64,000 nucleotides of DNA. Origin: Silurus meridionalis (Eukaryota; Chordata; Actinopteri; Siluriformes; Siluridae). The notes under the pieces are model-generated. The model did not search any database, was not told the origin of the DNA, and worked only from the letters and a program-made list of their open reading frames with translations. Below, piece by piece: positions 1 through 12,592 of this stretch. Location of the stretch: NCBI RefSeq assembly GCF_014805685.1, contig NC_060909.1, positions 9,436,292-9,500,291 on the forward strand. The letters run 5' to 3'. Position numbers and translations under genes: made by a program. Each line of letters begins with the position of its first letter. The stretch's first letter is position 1.

Positions 1-1820
<1,820 letters not shown>

Positions 1821-2084
1821 GGTATCTCACAGTCTCAGCTGCGTCAATACGGACCAAACCCCACCATGGTCATGCGTTCCATCATCAACATGAACAACCC
1901 CAATGCGATGATGTCTCGCAATCAGTTAACCACCATTAACCAATCTCAGCTGAGTGCCCAGCTTGGCCTCAACATGACTGGACAGAACATCACTCACACT
2001 TCCCCATCTCCTCCAGCCAGCAAGTCGGCTACACCATCTCCCTCCAGTTCCATTAATGAAGACGATCAGGATGAGGGGAGTAAG
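1821..2084 (+). CDS. tox3: TOX3 exon (probably exon 4): Ser/Pro-rich region before the HMG box
   Basis: A pyrimidine-rich acceptor ending TTTTGCACAG precedes 1821 and a GTGAGT donor begins at 2085. The exon is 264 nt, phase 0 at both ends, and starts [14 protein letters not shown]. It includes a run of [18 protein letters not shown] type and ends with acidic DDQDEGSK, which joins in frame to [13 protein letters not shown]. An upstream in-frame start-like codon at 1803 is intronic and was not used. Confidence 0.93.
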
Positions 2085-4435
2085 GTGAGTGACTTTTGAC
2101 CTTTTGGTATAAAGTTTAAACTTTTTGGAGTAAACATTGAATATCCTTTTCTGAAACTCTATTTTAGAGTTTTTATATTTTTAAATGAATAAATATTAAA
2201 TATTTTTAAAACAGAAAGCATGTGACTTTTTTTTATCCTATTTTCTATATTCTTCTAACAAATCTGCACCACATCTTGCATATGTATTGTTAATTACAAA
2301 ATTATTAAACCTCTTTTAGAAAATAGGTAAACATTACATAATATATTGTATTAAAATGTAATGAAAGAACCTTACACAACTTTGTTTCCCACTGTTACAG
2401 ATTGGTGAAAAGCGTCCTGCCCCAGATGCTGGAAAAAAGCCCAAGACACCTAAGAAAAAGAAGAAGAAAGACCCAAATGAGCCACAGAAGCCCGTCTCAG
2501 CATACGCGCTATTCTTCAGAGACACTCAGGCGGCCATTAAGGGTCAGAACCCTAACGCTACCTTCGGGGAAGTTTCCAAGATTGTGGCCTCCATGTGGGA
2601 TGGTCTAGGAGAAGAACAGAAACAGGTATATGAGTCAAGTAAATAAGATTGTAATATATTCTGAGGTTTGCATTCACATTGACTATAGTCTGTAGAAATG
2701 CCTAATGGGAGATTCTCTGTACAGATAATGTATATGGTTAATTCCAGAATATAGTTAATATCTGAAAACTATAGTTAATTCCAGAATTATCTGCACCTCT
2801 CATTCACACTTCAAGCTATTTTTGGCATTAAGAACAGTCCAAAACCTCATATTTGTAAGTTTTCAAAATACCAAAATAGCTGTTACACAGTTTGATTTTG
2901 GGTTGACTTCATTTAACCATATGTTGATGTCAACATACTACAAATTCTACAGCCAAATCTTAACCTCCTTGCAGAGGCAACCACGTTGGGCTTTAATATT
3001 CAGGAACATTCGTTATTCCATCAAAGCCCTGGTTAAATTGTCAGTATTACATTTAAAAATGCACCAGTCTGTAATTACCCTCACAATAATTTCATTCTCA
3101 TGTATGGAAATCAAAAAGTGTTTTTTTATATTCTAAAGACAGAATCTCTCTGAGGGAGAGTTGGAAACCTTTGTCTCTTAACGACATTAATTTCCACATT
3201 ACTTTTGTCTGATTTCATTTATTGTACTTTTCTTCTATTATACACGTTATGTATTCTCTATATTTTATATTATTTTTCTTATCTGTCACTGCTATTACTA
3301 ATTTCATAATTAGTAGTATTATTATTTCATTTTCAACTAACTTGTTTTTCATTTCTGTTTTTTTCTTCACACTGTAAAGCAAGTTGATCTGCATTTTGAT
3401 GCTGTATGAATAAATTCACTGTGAAAATGCTACATTTGTTTAATACCTGTTCCTCGCACAATTTTTTTACTACAGGTTTACAAAAGCAAAACCGAGGCGG
3501 CCAAGAAAGAGTATCTAAAAGCTCTTGCTGCTTATCGTGCTAGTCTGGTGTCAAAGGTGAGATCTGTTCCCCCTTCCCTTTCCCTCTCTAAATCTCAGCA
3601 GAGGTGTAATGATAGCAGGTCGTGAAACCAGCTAATGAGCACACCTTATTAATTCCCAGGATCTGTTCGCTAGCCTGTGGCATTAGCATATCTGTTAATT
3701 CCTGCAAAATTATTTGCTGATATTTGCATATTTGGTAGGCATACATACAGTAGCGAGTCATTACTAAGATACAGTTTGCTGCATCCTGTTATTTAAACCC
3801 AGCGAATCTAACGAGAGATCAAAAAGAAGGTGTTAAAGTAGGCAACGCTGAATGGGGCGGTAATTGATTTAAGGAACAGATGCAGTGTGAATTTTGTTAG
3901 CAATCAGGAAAAAAGTTAATTTTGTACTATTCTTGAGTTGGATCTGTTTTGCCAAATAAAAAATTGTCTTTCTCTGTTTCACTTAGGCTGCAGCAGAGTC
4001 TGCTGAGGCTCAGACTATCCGATCAGTTCAGCAGACGCTGGCCTCCACCAGCCTCTCCACTGGCCTGGCAATGCCCTCTCCACTATCCTCCCCTCTCTCC
4101 CAGCATCCCTCTATGCCCTCAGCATCACAGGCCCTGCAACAAGCCCTTCCTCGAGCCATTGCCCCCAAACCGCTTCAGATGCGCGTTGGAAACAGCCATG
4201 TGGTCACCTCGGTCACCGTGGCACACCAAAACATGGCACCTGGCATGCAATCGCAAATGTTAGGCCAGATGTCCTCACCTCAGATGAGCCCACCCATGCA
4301 TGCTGCCATGCAGCAGCAGCACTTGCAGCACCACCAGATGCAGCAGCAGCAGATGCACCACCAGCAGATTCAGCAGCAGATGCAGCACCAGCATTTCCAA
4401 CATCATCTGCAGCAGCAGCTTCAGCAGCATCACAT

Positions 4436-4486
<51 letters not shown>

Positions 4487-4682
4487 AATGCAACAGCATC
4501 AGCATCAGCACATGCAAATGCAACACATGCAGATGCAACAGATGCACCAGATGCATCAGCAGCAGTCACATTCGCCTGTTCAGCACTCACCCGGAACCCC
4601 ACATTCGGCATCGATCGGAAGTCCACAACCACCACCTCCACCGCCTCAGATCCAAGTCCTCTCACAAGTCAGCATTTACTAG
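1821..4682 (+). CDS. tox3: TOX3 (TOX high mobility group box family member 3), 3' four coding exons; 5' part outside window
   Basis: TOX-family nuclear HMG-box protein; TOX3 is known as a neuronal transcriptional co-activator linked to calcium/CREB-dependent transcription. The coding sequence joins 1821-2084, 2401-2625, 3476-3556 and 3987-4682: 88, 75, 27 and 231 codons, 421 residues plus a TAG stop. All junctions are phase 0 with AG/GT sites. In order, the protein shows a Ser/Thr/Pro-rich segment (residues ~1-88), a basic NLS with six consecutive lysines (~100-112), one HMG box starting [16 protein letters not shown] and continuing to [10 protein letters not shown] (~113-190), then a long C-terminus rich in Gln, His and Met ending VLSQVSIY. 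The HMG box is shared by TOX, TOX2, TOX3 and TOX4; the long glutamine-rich tail and the VLSQVSI ending identify TOX3. Mammalian TOX3 is about 576 residues, so ~150 N-terminal residues are missing upstream. No frame break is seen. Confidence 0.95.
2401..2625 (+). CDS. tox3: TOX3 exon (probably exon 5): NLS and first two-thirds of the HMG box
   Basis: Acceptor CACTGTTACAG ends at 2400 and the donor GTATAT starts at 2626. The exon is 225 nt (75 codons). It encodes the lysine-rich nuclear localisation stretch and the DNA-binding HMG helices 1 and 2, including [20 protein letters not shown], the most conserved block of the family, followed by [16 protein letters not shown]. Confidence 0.96.
2626..3475 (+). 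other. TOX3 intron between the two HMG-box exons
   Basis: An 850-bp AT-rich intron splitting the HMG box. An inexact duplicated 'ATAGTTAATTCCAGAAT' motif lies at 2737-2790. No exon, transposon end or RNA gene is seen. Confidence 0.8.
3476..3556 (+). CDS. tox3: TOX3 exon (probably exon 6): end of the HMG box
   Basis: A short 81-nt exon (27 codons) between acceptor TTTTTTTACTACAG and donor GTGAGA. It reads [20 protein letters not shown] then RASLVSK, which is helix 3 of the HMG box. Phase 0 on both sides. Confidence 0.95.
3557..3986 (+). other. TOX3 last intron, containing a possible conserved enhancer
   Basis: A 430-bp intron. The part from 3600 to 3900 is free of simple repeats and rich in homeodomain-like TAAT/ATTA sites (CTAATGAG, TATTAATTCC, GCATTAGC, GTTAATTCC), with an octamer-like ATTTGCAT near 3723. 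That composition resembles conserved non-coding elements, but no alignment could be made. Confidence 0.45.
3987..4682 (+). CDS. tox3: TOX3 last coding exon: Gln/His/Met-rich activation tail and stop
   Basis: Acceptor TTTCACTTAG ends at 3986; the reading frame ends with TAG at 4680-4682. The exon encodes 231 residues: an Ala/Ser-rich start ([16 protein letters not shown]), a Ser/Pro/Met-rich middle, then a region of repeated Gln, His and Met. The longest uninterrupted glutamine run is 17 residues (4437-4487), coded mostly by CAG with a few CAA. The C-terminus has a short poly-proline stretch (PPPPPP) before [11 protein letters not shown]. The CAG-rich DNA produces long artefact reading frames in all other frames. 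Confidence 0.95.
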
Positions 4683-6188
4683 TAACAAAAAATACCTGCA
4701 TTCTCAACTTGGCGAGAGAAGACATAAAAAAAGCATAATTTCAAAGTTGCTTTTTTTTTCGAAGTTGCACTTAAGAAGTGTGTAAGATTAACATATGAAT
4801 GTTACAAAGAACTGTCCTTTGTTCTAGATGGATATGCGGACTTGTGTAAAAAGAAAGAAAGAAATAGAGCCGAAGGCTTTTGCCCCACTTTTGTCTATAA
4901 AATAGGCAGAGCTATGAAGGGACAGAGTGCCTGATTGTTGTTTTTTTTGTGTGTGCTTTTTCTTTTTTTTTTCACCTCTATCTTTGAGGAAGTTTCTGGG
5001 CACATCGATGGCAGAGGGACAGTTGGGTCAGGTGAATTTTTTATAGCAAAGCATCATTTACGAGGCCAATAATGGCTACTACGAAAGCCCTACGTAAAAA
5101 GATTCTGATAGCTTTTGACTTGACAACATGGAGGACAGCAGAAACAAAATGGTAGTATTGTTGAATTGTACACAAGACGGGAATCTGAACGTACAAGCGC
5201 AGCTGAAAACTCACTTGCAGAGAAGATCAACTGCTCTCTGGAAAGTATATCAATAAACATCAATAAAACTTTTGTTCTTTTTCTCCTTACTACATTTCTG
5301 TAAAAGAACCTTGAGGAAGGATCTACAGAATTTTTCCCTTTCCACATCTCTGGAGAGAGTGAAACAACAAGAACTTACTTTTATTAGTGGAGAGAACATA
5401 ACATACTGCCAGTGAGCAGGTTTCTGTCAACAAGACTCAAAAACTGAAAACTCTTGATACTGCTGCACATGAGCTAAGGAAAATTTTTCGTTGAGAGGAA
5501 GAAAATAAACAAACAAAAAACTCTGGCTCAGATGTGTGTATAAATAGCACTCCAAAAAATCTATGTATTTGTCTTTACCTCAAAAATTTAAATTAAGTTT
5601 CTGTTAAGTTTGTATTCATTTTGTGTAAAAAAAAAAAAAAAAGTGCATATTTTAAGGATATTTTAAGGAAAAAATTGCAAAAAAAAAAAAATCAAGGACT
5701 AACGCCAGTGTTTTAATGATTCATGTATTTTTACACTGTTCCTTGATGGCAATTTAAGTGAAGAGTGGAATGGAGACTCCTGGCAGAAGCTAACAAAGTT
5801 GGAAGTATTTTATGCCAGCTGTAAAAAGAAAGAATACAGTGCTGATAAGATAAAGGGAAAGGTGTAAATTTTTCCACCTGTTAGATTTTGAATACGGAAG
5901 GCTTTAAATTTGATTTGTTGGTAAACTGACATGTGGATTGCAAACGCCCCATAGTGCATCTCCTTTTTCTACTTTCTTTTAATGAGATCTAATGGCAAAT
6001 GAGTTCATTTGTTGTTTCTTTGCTTACAAATCATCTGCTTTTAAAACTGTCCATAGAATAAGCCCATTATCATAGACTCAACTGGGTTTAACAATATTTA
6101 CTAGGACTATTCCTTTTACTACATGTTTATGTTTTGAAAAAAAGAAAACAATTCACATTCCATCATTAATATGACACATGACACTAGC

Positions 6189-6271
<83 letters not shown>

Positions 6272-6460
6272 TTTTTTTTTTTTTACGACGACTCCACTTT
6301 TTTGTGTTCTATCGTTTGCAATTTAAATAACAATCACAAATATTTATTTGAAAGAAAAGTTGATTCATTTCAAAGATTATATTAGCCATACTTTTGTATG
6401 ATATATTTCCTCAATGTCTCCTTGTTAGTTATTAAAGATTAAAAAAAAATAAAGACATCC
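4683..6460 (+). other. tox3: TOX3 3' untranslated region (extent estimated)
   Basis: AT-rich sequence after the stop codon. Poly(A) signals AATAAA occur at 5252-5257, 5262-5267, 5504-5509 and 6448-6453, so alternative 3' ends near 5.3, 5.5 and 6.5 kb are possible. A-rich tracts lie at 5625-5642 and 5678-5690. A long TA microsatellite at 6192-6269 would be part of the longest form. The true end cannot be fixed without transcript data. Confidence 0.6.
6192..6269. repeat. (TA)n microsatellite
   Basis: About 78 bp of uninterrupted TA repeat, near the presumed end of the TOX3 3'UTR. Confidence 0.97.
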
Positions 6461-6532
6461 CTACTTCAAGCTCGTAGCTGCTTTTTTGTTTGTTTGTTCA
6501 CATCTATCTCTCTCATTCTCATGTATATTTAT

Positions 6533-6580
6533 ACACACACACAGACACACACACATACACACACACACACACACACACAT
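6533..6580. repeat. (CA)n microsatellite, imperfect
   Basis: CA repeats with a few interruptions (CAGACA, CATACA), followed by a short TTTA run. Confidence 0.9.
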
Positions 6581-6599
6581 TATTTATTTATTTATTCTA

Positions 6600-8150
6600 C
6601 AGAAGTCTAGCAGAAAATCTCAAAAAGTTTGCAAAACAGTTATTGAATTTTGAGTGTTGTAAAGTATTGACACTGGAGACACTTGCGACCTTCCAAATGC
6701 TGTGAAATTGTTAAACATTTTTACATAATTTTTAGTCTGTTTATGTGGAAAAAATGCTACCATACAATATTAAAGCAATCTAATCTACTGTTAGAACTGC
6801 ATTTATAAAAAATTACTAACTCAACACCTTCTGACAAATTAAAATCAAGAATTCAATGATTTCAATTCAGTGACATAAGGTGTGTAATACAGAGGAGCAG
6901 ACCAGCTACAGTACATATTACTCCATGTTTTGCTATTTAAAGCACTCTAGTTAATATGGTACTAGTAAAAAAGCTAATTGCTAGATAACATTGTAGCTAA
7001 CATTCTAACTACACACTACATAGCATGTCATAATCATAATGTTTTGGACTAAGAGCTACATGCATGTATGTATTATATAGAAAACCATAAAAAGCCACTT
7101 CTACAGGCTCATGAACTCCGTTTAGCATAAAATCTAGTTGACAATATCAATGTTATGGTCAATTTATTTGATGTTTCACAGTTTAAGCTGTCAGTCCCTT
7201 CCTGAAATATGGATCTTCTCACTAAGACTCTTGTTATGGCATAAAATACCTTCCAGTCCCTCCTTCACACACTAGATACATTTCTACATTTTTAAGATCG
7301 GCTCCGGGGGACTCCACCCTGTCTGCCCTTCTCTCTTCCTGGTTGTAAACTTGGGGGGAAGGGCTGTAGGGCAAGCTCTGATTATCATAAACACACAATA
7401 AAAATGAAAGGCCACCCCAGGGGCATACCTAAACTGAGGGATGGGAGGTGGGGGAGGTGAGGCAGGTTGCCCACCCATTTGGGAACCAGACCCTCCAGGT
7501 TTCGACTAGATCAAATGAGTAAAAAAAAAAAAAGAAGAAGTAGAAAAAGAGAAAAGGAGAAACAAATTGAGTTGTATATGTAGCTCTATTGTGAATAGAA
7601 ATATAAAATGTAATTTTACCAAGTACAGGCTTCTGTAAAATCAATTGTCAACCTAAATTTCAGATTCCACCATTGGAACATTTAATTTCATAACATGTAT
7701 TTAAATGTGTGTTTAGGGGCCTGTTTTATGTATACATTAATGGGCCTGTTTAAACACTATGCCATTTGAACAGCTCTGCCATTCCTGAAACAACTGAAAA
7801 TAAACTTTATTTAACACCTAAAACTGATTTTTATTTGCTGGTGGGAATGTCTCTTTGGCTAATCACATGCATCAAACTGAAGGCCCATGAGTCTGCTGTC
7901 TTTTATTTTATTTTTCTAACCACACATATTCTTTGCAAAAAGAACAATACTAAAGTGTAGTACTGAAATGTATGTACTGAATCATTTTCACTCTAGGCCA
8001 ATAACATGGTCTCCAGGTTATAAATTTAAACATGGTTACCAAAGGAAACAAAATGCTGCATCAACAATGTTTAAGGAATGCTCCCGAAAGGTGCAGGCGA
8101 CCAGAAGACTCATAAGAAGATGAGATAGCAACCACCATGAGATGGGTAGC
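6600..8150. other. Intergenic AT-rich DNA with one unclassified GC-richer block
   Basis: No gene seen. The segment 7290-7510 is richer in G and C than its surroundings and may be an old unclassified transposon fragment; no terminal repeat or protein similarity was recognised. Confidence 0.5.
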
Positions 8151-8159
8151 ACCCACCAT

Positions 8160-8760
8160 AAGTAGGACCCACCATGAGATAGCACCCTTTTTCTGAGGGA
8201 CATAGCAGATGAACAGCTGCTCTGACTTCCTCCTCAGTTCTGTTCTGTGGATGTATGTCGATGTAAGCTTCTCCTGGTCTGGGGCCTGAAAGGGAGGAGG
8301 AAAGAATGCCTTAAGCCTAACAGGTCATCCAAGGGTACCTTGGGGACATACCCTGCTTTGGGGTAGAGAAAGGCACTGGCCATGCCTGGTGTAAATTCCA
8401 GGAGTGAGGGGGCCACAGAGAGGGCCTGAAGGTCCCCTACTCTCTTGAAAGAGAAAATGGCCAGAAGAAACACAGATTTACTGTAAGGAACCTAAAAGGC
8501 ACAATGGTCAAAGGCTCGGAGTGAGGCTCAGACAGGGCCTCCAAGACAACGGACAAATCCTACACAGGCTCTCTAGATAATACCGGAGGCCTCAACCTCC
8601 TGGAACCACGGAGGAAACGTGTCACCAACAAGTCTTTACCCAGCCACTGCCCCATGAAGGGGAGCATGACAGGCTGCAAGGCAGTTAACTGGACTTAAGA
8701 ACAGGTGGATGGTCTCTACCACCTTGGTGGAGAGACCGGATCTCGATGCCAGACCGCCAG
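8160..8760 (-). mobile_element. DIRS-type retrotransposon remnant: tyrosine recombinase fragment
   Basis: On the minus strand, broken reading frames give DLLVTRFLRGSRRLRPP (about 8640-8580), then DLSVVLEALSEPHSEPL, and in the next frame FSFKRVGDLQALSV and LEFTPGMASAFLYPKAGYVP (8473-8300). This order and the motifs (a 'DLSxVLEALS' block, 'KRVxDLxALSV', then 'GYVPKVP') are those I associate with the tyrosine recombinase of fish DIRS retroelements, which integrate with this enzyme instead of a DDE integrase. One stop and at least one frameshift separate the blocks, so it is dead. The assignment is from recognition of motifs, not a search. Confidence 0.6.
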
Positions 8761-9370
8761 GTGCTCTGAGTGAGCTAGTATCAATTAATTGTCAATATAA
8801 TATAAAATGTGGACGCCCTGAGTCTCAGCGGGAACAGTGGGAGAGGATAGCCAGTCAGCATGTCTTCAACTCATGGCATTGTCCCATAAACCCACTCTTT
8901 TAGTGCAATTATGTGGAATATAGTGAGATCTTAGGACTGAAGAGGCAGGCCGAGTAATGTTTGGCCCGAAACCTGGACACCTCGTTAAAAAGGCAAGACT
9001 GGCTAAGGGGGTGTGTCTGAGGGATATCAAACATCCACTTTTCCCCCTCCTGGGAGGAAGAGAGGTGGAGCTGTGTGCTTACGCTGCAAGGTCCTCTGCA
9101 TGCAATTTGGCAGATTGTTCGCTTTGCAAACACTGGGTTCAGCAGGTGAGAAAGGAGAAAGGGACAAGCTCATCTTTAGACCCTCTGACAGGTCCAACGG
9201 CGAACCCCAGGTCCTCGGACACTGCTTCGCCTCAGCGGAAGTGGGGCCAGAATCATGAGAAGCAAGAGTACCCTCCTCGAAGTGCTCTTCTTTTGCTTAC
9301 ATTTTTCTATGTAATTAAGTACATGTACATTTTGTTTTAATAAATAAAGTAATGCCGGTTTGTCATCTCA
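8761..9370. other. Unclassified retroelement-like stretch
   Basis: GC-richer than the flanks and lying between the DIRS and gypsy remnants. A 127-residue open frame (8957-9340, +) has a cysteine cluster (CAYAARSSACNLADCSLC) but no family I can name. It is probably part of one of the neighbouring dead retroelements. Confidence 0.35.
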
Positions 9371-9491
9371 AACCAACTACCATGGCTCTTCCTGAAAAGT
9401 TCAATGTTACAGTCCCAGATGGACTTCATCCATCTGGGACAGCGACAATCAGATCAGGCATTCCGTTGCATATTTTACCCATCAAATCCGT

Positions 9492-9758
9492 GAGGTCTTA
9501 TACCCTACAGGAGGGCTAGATGTATCAGAACAGATACTCCAACTACGCCAGGAATCTGACTCTGCAGTAAAATTATCTATGAAATTTGGAACCCTGGCAG
9601 CCCACAGTAAATGGAAAGATGCGACCTTGAGTGCTATATTTTGGGAAGGTCTTAATCCCAAATTGCAGGCAAAAATTGTCCTTTTCTCAATATATCTTAC
9701 GATGGATGAGTGGCTCACGAGAAACGACAACTTTAAGCTTCTATTGTGGCCAAACTGA
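9492..9758 (+). pseudogene. gag fragment of Ty3/gypsy element
   Basis: Open for 88 codons: EVLYPTGGLDVSEQILQLRQ, then ESDSAVKLSMKFGTLAAHSK and WKDATLSAIFWEGLNPKLQA. The pattern 'LRQESDSAxxxxxxFxTLAA...W...A...F.EGLNPxLQA' is typical of gypsy gag. A start-like MALPEKFNVTVPDG occurs in another frame at 9382, so a frameshift or deletion separates the N-terminus from this block. Confidence 0.7.
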
Positions 9759-10059
9759 TCATAGCTGTGCAACACATCCTCATAAAACTCACACCATTTA
9801 GGGTGAGCTTGACACCATACTTTCACAGTGTCCTGCTGCCCATCAAGTTTCACAGTTCTCAGGGATCACATACCTTTACAGTACTCATAGTTTTAAGGGT
9901 CAGCCGTCAATCTCATCCACCGTCAGATGGTTTGGAATTACCAACTCCCCACACATTAGGGTTCCACTAAATCCAAATCCACAGTACAGGAAACTCAAGG
10001 GAACATAGGGAGATGGTGGTCTCCAAAATTCTTAGAATGGTGCATGGAAAGGGAACCCA

Positions 10060-10500
10060 GGAAGGTGGTTGTTTCTTGTTGTCATTCACATTTCTTTGCC
10101 TTGATTACAAGTTGGTGCTGTATTAGGCAGTTTAAGACAATGCAAGTGTTGGATGTGGATGTTGGAATTCAGATAATATACTAAGATATCATCTATATAG
10201 ACAATGACACAGGGGTTCAGTAGGTCCCAAAAGATCTAATTAATGAAAGCTTGATATACTGCAGGTGCATTTGTGAGGCCATATGGCATGACTTTACATA
10301 GTGCTTCTATATACTTTTTCATTGCCTTGGTTTCTGCTGCCGATAGGAGGTAGACGGGGGACCAAGGAGGAATCATGCTCTGGAGTAGCTTGATTTCACA
10401 GTCCTCAGAGTGAAGTGGGGTAGTGCTATTTCACATTACTTGTTAAAAAACACTTTTAAATCTTGATACTTTGTGGAGATGCTAACTGGCACTGTGTATT
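10060..10500 (-). pseudogene. Inverted reverse-transcriptase core of the gypsy element
   Basis: Read on the minus strand, this gives KVMPYGLTNAPAVYQAFIN followed by VIVYIDDILVY. The catalytic YIDD codons lie at 10188-10199. The MPYGLxNAPxxFQ...YIDDILVY order is the Ty3/gypsy RT signature. It is opposite in direction to the gag, RNase H and integrase pieces on both sides. Confidence 0.75.
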
Positions 10501-10554
10501 TGAGGCTCTTTACTGAGGTACCATGACAGGGATAATTAAGGTTATGTCAGTAGA

Positions 10555-10830
10555 CGACAAGGAGTAGAAATAGACAAAAGCAAGGCCGAAACAGTGACAG
10601 CTTGGCCAGCACAATCTACTGTCAAGGAATTACAGAGGTTCTTGGGCTTTGCAAACTTTTATTTGACGCTACAGCCCTACTGTGGCGTACACCCAAAAAA
10701 CTTCACTGGTCTGTAAATGCTCAGAGGAATCTAAAGCTCAGATTCACCATGTCCCCGATTCTTTTTACATCCTGACCCCAGCACTCCCTTTGTGGTAGAA
10801 GTAGATGCCTCCAACTGTGGGATGGGGCAT
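10555..10830 (+). pseudogene. RT C-terminus and RNase H fragment of gypsy element
   Basis: Frame from 10555 reads [20 protein letters not shown], then [16 protein letters not shown], the connection between RT and RNase H. Further on, HPDPSTPFVVEVDASNCGMG is the start of the RNase H domain, with its first catalytic aspartate in the VDAS motif. Stops follow. Confidence 0.72.
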
Positions 10831-11403
10831 CCTCTACAAACGCCATGGCAAGCCAGGTAAAATGTTTCCATGCACATATTTGTTAAGAAAAATGTCACCG
10901 AAAGTCACTATGACATCAGTAACCGAGAGGAAGAGTGAAGTGAAGAGTGAAGGGTGAAGACACTGGTTAGATGGACTCCTTTCCAAGTAGTCACTGACCA
11001 CCTTAACCTTGAATACACTCAAGGGGCCAAGCGATTGTAACAATGCCAGGCACGGTGGGCATTATTATTTAAAAGATTTTATTTCAGTCAACTATCACCC
11101 AGGCTCCAAGAATTGCAAAACAGATGCCCTCTTGAAAAACCAATAAAGCCAGAAGCAATCTTACCCTATCAGTCATTATAGCCCTGATCTGGTGGGATAT
11201 CATGAATGAGATGCAGCAGACAAAACCCCCTCCACAAAACTGCCCACCGAAAACCAGACCTTCCCAACTACTTCCCAACTGCAACTGGTTGCAGTGGATC
11301 GGTTTCTCAAATTCTTGTAAATTTATACCCCTAAGGGGACTACCCACAGCTATGGGAAAGCATCAAATTGTTTCTGTAACACTTCTCCTGGAATTTTAGC
11401 ATA

Positions 11404-11640
11404 CCACACTACATTGTGTCAGATTGGGGCACTGAGTTTACGTCTCGCCTGCGGAGGGCAATCTGTGAGATGTTGGGGCCTAACCTCAAGATATCACCCA
11501 CAAAAAACCAACCAGGTGGAGTGAGTAAATCAGGAACTGCGTTCCTCATATTGGCAGAATATGCCCAAAACGCGAACCCACTCCTCGACCAACCTAACCC
11601 CGTTCCAATGCGTACTTGGCCACCAACCACCTCTCTTTTT
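11404..11640 (+). pseudogene. Integrase core fragment of gypsy element
   Basis: Reads VSDWGTEFTSRLRRAICEML, matching the SDxGxxFTSxxWRxxCxxLG block of gypsy integrase that carries the second catalytic aspartate. The expected following motif (YHPQTNGQxER) is degraded to ISPTKNQPGG. Confidence 0.68.
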
Positions 11641-11689
11641 TTCAGGCACATGTCTATCTTCTTAGTTGTCCATAAGACGATCATTAACA

Positions 11690-12592
11690 CCCTGCACATG
11701 GAGTGTAAGACACAAAAGGTAATTGCTAAAGAAGCTGGCTGTATCCAAGCAAATTAATGGAAAGTTGAATGGAAGGAAAGAACATTTTGCATTTCATTTG
11801 AAAATCAAGGTCCCAAAGTCTGGAAGTAGAGAGGAGAGGCACAGAATCTAAGTTGTTTGAGGTCCAGTGTAAAGTTTTCACAGTTAGTGGTGGTTTGGGC
11901 AGTCATCTGCTGTTAGTGGTGTGTTTTTCAAGTTTTATCAAGTCCAAGGTCAGCACAGCCACCTCACCCAGGAAGTTTTAGAGCACTTCAATCTTTCCTC
12001 TGCTGACCAGCTTTATGGAGATGCTGATTTAATTTTCCAGCAGGATTAGACACCTGCCCACACTGCCAAAAGCATCAAAAGTTGGTTAAATGACCATGGT
12101 GTTGGTGTGTATGACTGGCCAGCAAACTCATCAGACCAGATCTATTGACAAAAGGAAAATGAGAAACAAGAGACCAAATGAGCAAATGGGCTGAAGGACA
12201 TTGAAGAAACCTGGGCTTCCATACCACCTCAGCAGTTCCAGAGACTGACCACCTTCATGCCATGCTGAATTGCGGCAGTAATCTAAGCAAAAGGAGCCCC
12301 TATTAAGTATTAAGTACATAGACAGTAAATTAACATCCTTTCCAGAAGGCCAACAATTCACTATACCCTTATTTTGATAGGTCTTATGAAGTATTCAAAT
12401 TTTCTTTTAGTTTGAATTGGTGGGTTTTTGTTAAATGTGAGCCAAAATCATCAAAATTAAAAGAAATAAACACTTGAAATATATCAGTCTGTGTGTGATG
12501 AATCTATATAATATACGAGTTTAACTTTTTGTATTAAATTACTAAAATAAATCAACCTTTTAATGATATTCTAATTTATTGAGATGCACCTG
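11690..12592 (+). mobile_element. Tc1/mariner remnant with transposase C-terminal half
   Basis: Frame fragment FQQD*TPAHTAKSIKSWLND, then HGVGVYDWPANSSD (about 12038-12140), is the second catalytic aspartate region and 'WPANSPDLNPIE' block of a Tc1 transposase, with stops and a mutated acidic site. Downstream, IEETWASIPPQQFQRLTTFM is the C-terminal region. The presumed right end is near 12592 (GATGCACCTGTCA). Confidence 0.72.

Larger units (their letters stand above)
9380..11690 (+). mobile_element. Ty3/gypsy LTR retrotransposon remnant, internally rearranged
   Basis: Plus-strand pieces appear in the expected order: gag (9382-9758), the reverse transcriptase/RNase H region (10555-10830) and integrase (11416-11640). 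The core reverse transcriptase (about 10060-10500) lies in the opposite orientation. Stops and frameshifts occur throughout. No long terminal repeats were recognised at either side. The copy is not functional. Confidence 0.75.

Noticed and set aside
4213..4785. Antisense and out-of-frame open frames across the TOX3 Gln tract (poly-Ala/Val, poly-Leu and poly-Ser)
   Set aside because: By-products of the CAG-rich coding DNA of TOX3; the sense frame matches a known protein family with correct splicing and stop.
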